Shown here: piece by piece, positions 63,763 through 64,000 of the stretch
Layout of the letters: each line of letters begins with the position of its first letter
Position numbering within the stretch: the stretch's first letter is position 1
Assembly: GCF_017305435.1 (NCBI RefSeq)
Contig: NZ_JAFKIP010000003.1
Coordinates: 540,410 to 604,409, forward strand
Length of the DNA stretch: 64,000 nt
Reading direction: 5' to 3'
Source: Microbacterium sp.
GTDB lineage: Bacteria > Actinomycetota > Actinomycetes > Actinomycetales > Microbacteriaceae
Program-made: the position numbers and the translations under genes
Notes under the pieces: model-generated
What the model saw: only the letters and a program-made list of their open reading frames with translations
What the model was told of the DNA's origin: nothing
The model's database searches: none

Positions 63763-64000
63763 TGAGCGAGACGGCCGGTGCCGTGCGCGTCCTTCCGTTC
63801 CGGGTCCGCCCCTTGCCGGATGAGCCGTTCGACTCCTGGCTGGAGGCCTCGGCGGCCGCGAACCGCGCGACTGTCGCGGAGATGGCGTGCGCGCTCGGCC
63901 TGGTGGAGCAGGAGGGCGGCAGGGCGGTGTCAGCGACATCGTGGATGGCCGCGCAGTGGGCGACCGAGCTCACCGATGAGCAGGCGTCCCGGCTGGAGCG
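63762..64000 (+). CDS. TniQ family protein, 3' end outside window
   Basis: Only the first 79 codons are visible. They begin MSETAGAVRVLPFRVRPLPD, and the pattern EPFDSWLEASAAANRATVAE matches the TniQ N-terminus. TniQ/TnsD proteins choose the target, by binding DNA directly or, in CRISPR-associated elements, through Cascade or Cas12k. The full length decides between a short TniQ and a longer TnsD-like DNA-binding protein, and cannot be judged here. Confidence 0.85.
   Translation, partial: MSETAGAVRVLPFRVRPLPDEPFDSWLEASAAANRATVAEMACALGLVEQEGGRAVSATSWMAAQWATELTDEQASRLE

Larger units (their letters stand above)
59375..64000. mobile_element. Tn7-like transposon, left part
   Basis: The genes run TnsA-TnsB-TnsC(TniB)-TniQ with start/stop overlaps between the last three, the core machinery of Tn7-like elements that cut and paste to specific sites. 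In Tn7 tnsA lies nearest one transposon end, so the left end is probably in or near 59375-59586 and cargo should lie beyond the right edge. The left boundary and target are not resolved. No Cas gene is visible in the window. Confidence 0.75.

Noticed and set aside
59375-64000. CRISPR-associated transposon
   Set aside because: No Cas gene or array is visible up to the window edge. TniQ is present in both CRISPR-guided and ordinary Tn7-like elements, so the claim cannot be made.
1-64000. tRNA, rRNA or riboswitch genes
   Set aside because: No convincing cloverleaf, rRNA or known riboswitch core was found by reading. A covariance-model search could still reveal small RNAs.

Overview
The window is chromosomal DNA of a high-GC actinobacterium, most probably a Microbacteriaceae member close to Microbacterium. 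The evidence is the gene order around the replication origin (gyrB, dciA/DUF721, recF, dnaN, origin, dnaA, rpmH, rnpA, yidD, yidC, jag, rsmG, parA, parB, trxA, trxB, murJ, DUF6049), the many GTG starts, several probably leaderless genes, and the actinobacterial-type DUF779, DUF6049 and LAXTG-anchored proteins. No rRNA, tRNA or CRISPR array was recognised.

Layout. (1) 1-5029, minus strand: gyrB (3' end cut by the window), dciA, recF, dnaN. (2) 5030-5449: oriC with DnaA boxes, then dnaA with its own DnaA-box promoter. (3) 7179-10377, plus strand: rpmH-rnpA-yidD-yidC-jag-rsmG, for ribosome, RNase P, membrane insertion and 16S rRNA methylation. (4) 10378-11774: an array in which paired inverted REP units alternate with perfect GTTTCACGTGAAAC parS sites, interrupted by a small GIY-YIG nuclease gene. 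The array runs into the parA promoter. (5) 11775-19575: parAB, a conserved small protein, then trxA, trxB, murJ and DUF6049 on the minus strand. (6) 19.6-49.3 kb: a more variable region with a methyltransferase, a double-HTH LuxR regulator, two lipoproteins, CCA-adding enzyme, a GAF regulator/malQ/aldehyde dehydrogenase/DUF779 group, a two-component system with an ABC exporter, a complete dipeptide-type ABC importer, a DUF3137 membrane protein, an acyl-CoA ligase/MHS transporter/LuxR group and a DHA2-type efflux pump. (7) 49.5-51.2 kb: rpsF-ssb-rpsR-rplI with a strong terminator. (8) 51.2-53.5 kb: two surface proteins, one with six chaplin-like repeats and a LAQTG sorting signal. (9) 53.5-55.4 kb: dnaB behind a region with DnaA-box-like sites.

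From 55.4 kb to the right edge the DNA is accessory. A 1,194-residue YobI/KAP-type membrane NTPase is followed by a convergent small winged-helix gene, and then by a Tn7-like transposition operon (TnsA, TnsB, TnsC/TniB, TniQ) whose last gene runs out of the window. Any cargo, including a possible defence or CRISPR module, would lie to the right and cannot be seen here.

A base-level signal runs through the resident DNA: the heptamer GGATGCC and its complement GGCATCC recur every few hundred bases. The heptamer is absent from the YobI-like gene and sparse in the Tn7-like operon, which marks both as acquired. The strongest candidates for something undescribed are the parS/REP composite array with its embedded nuclease gene, the YobI-like NTPase beside the Tn7-like element, and the LAQTG-anchored cysteine-less chaplin-like protein with its alanine/proline-repeat neighbour.
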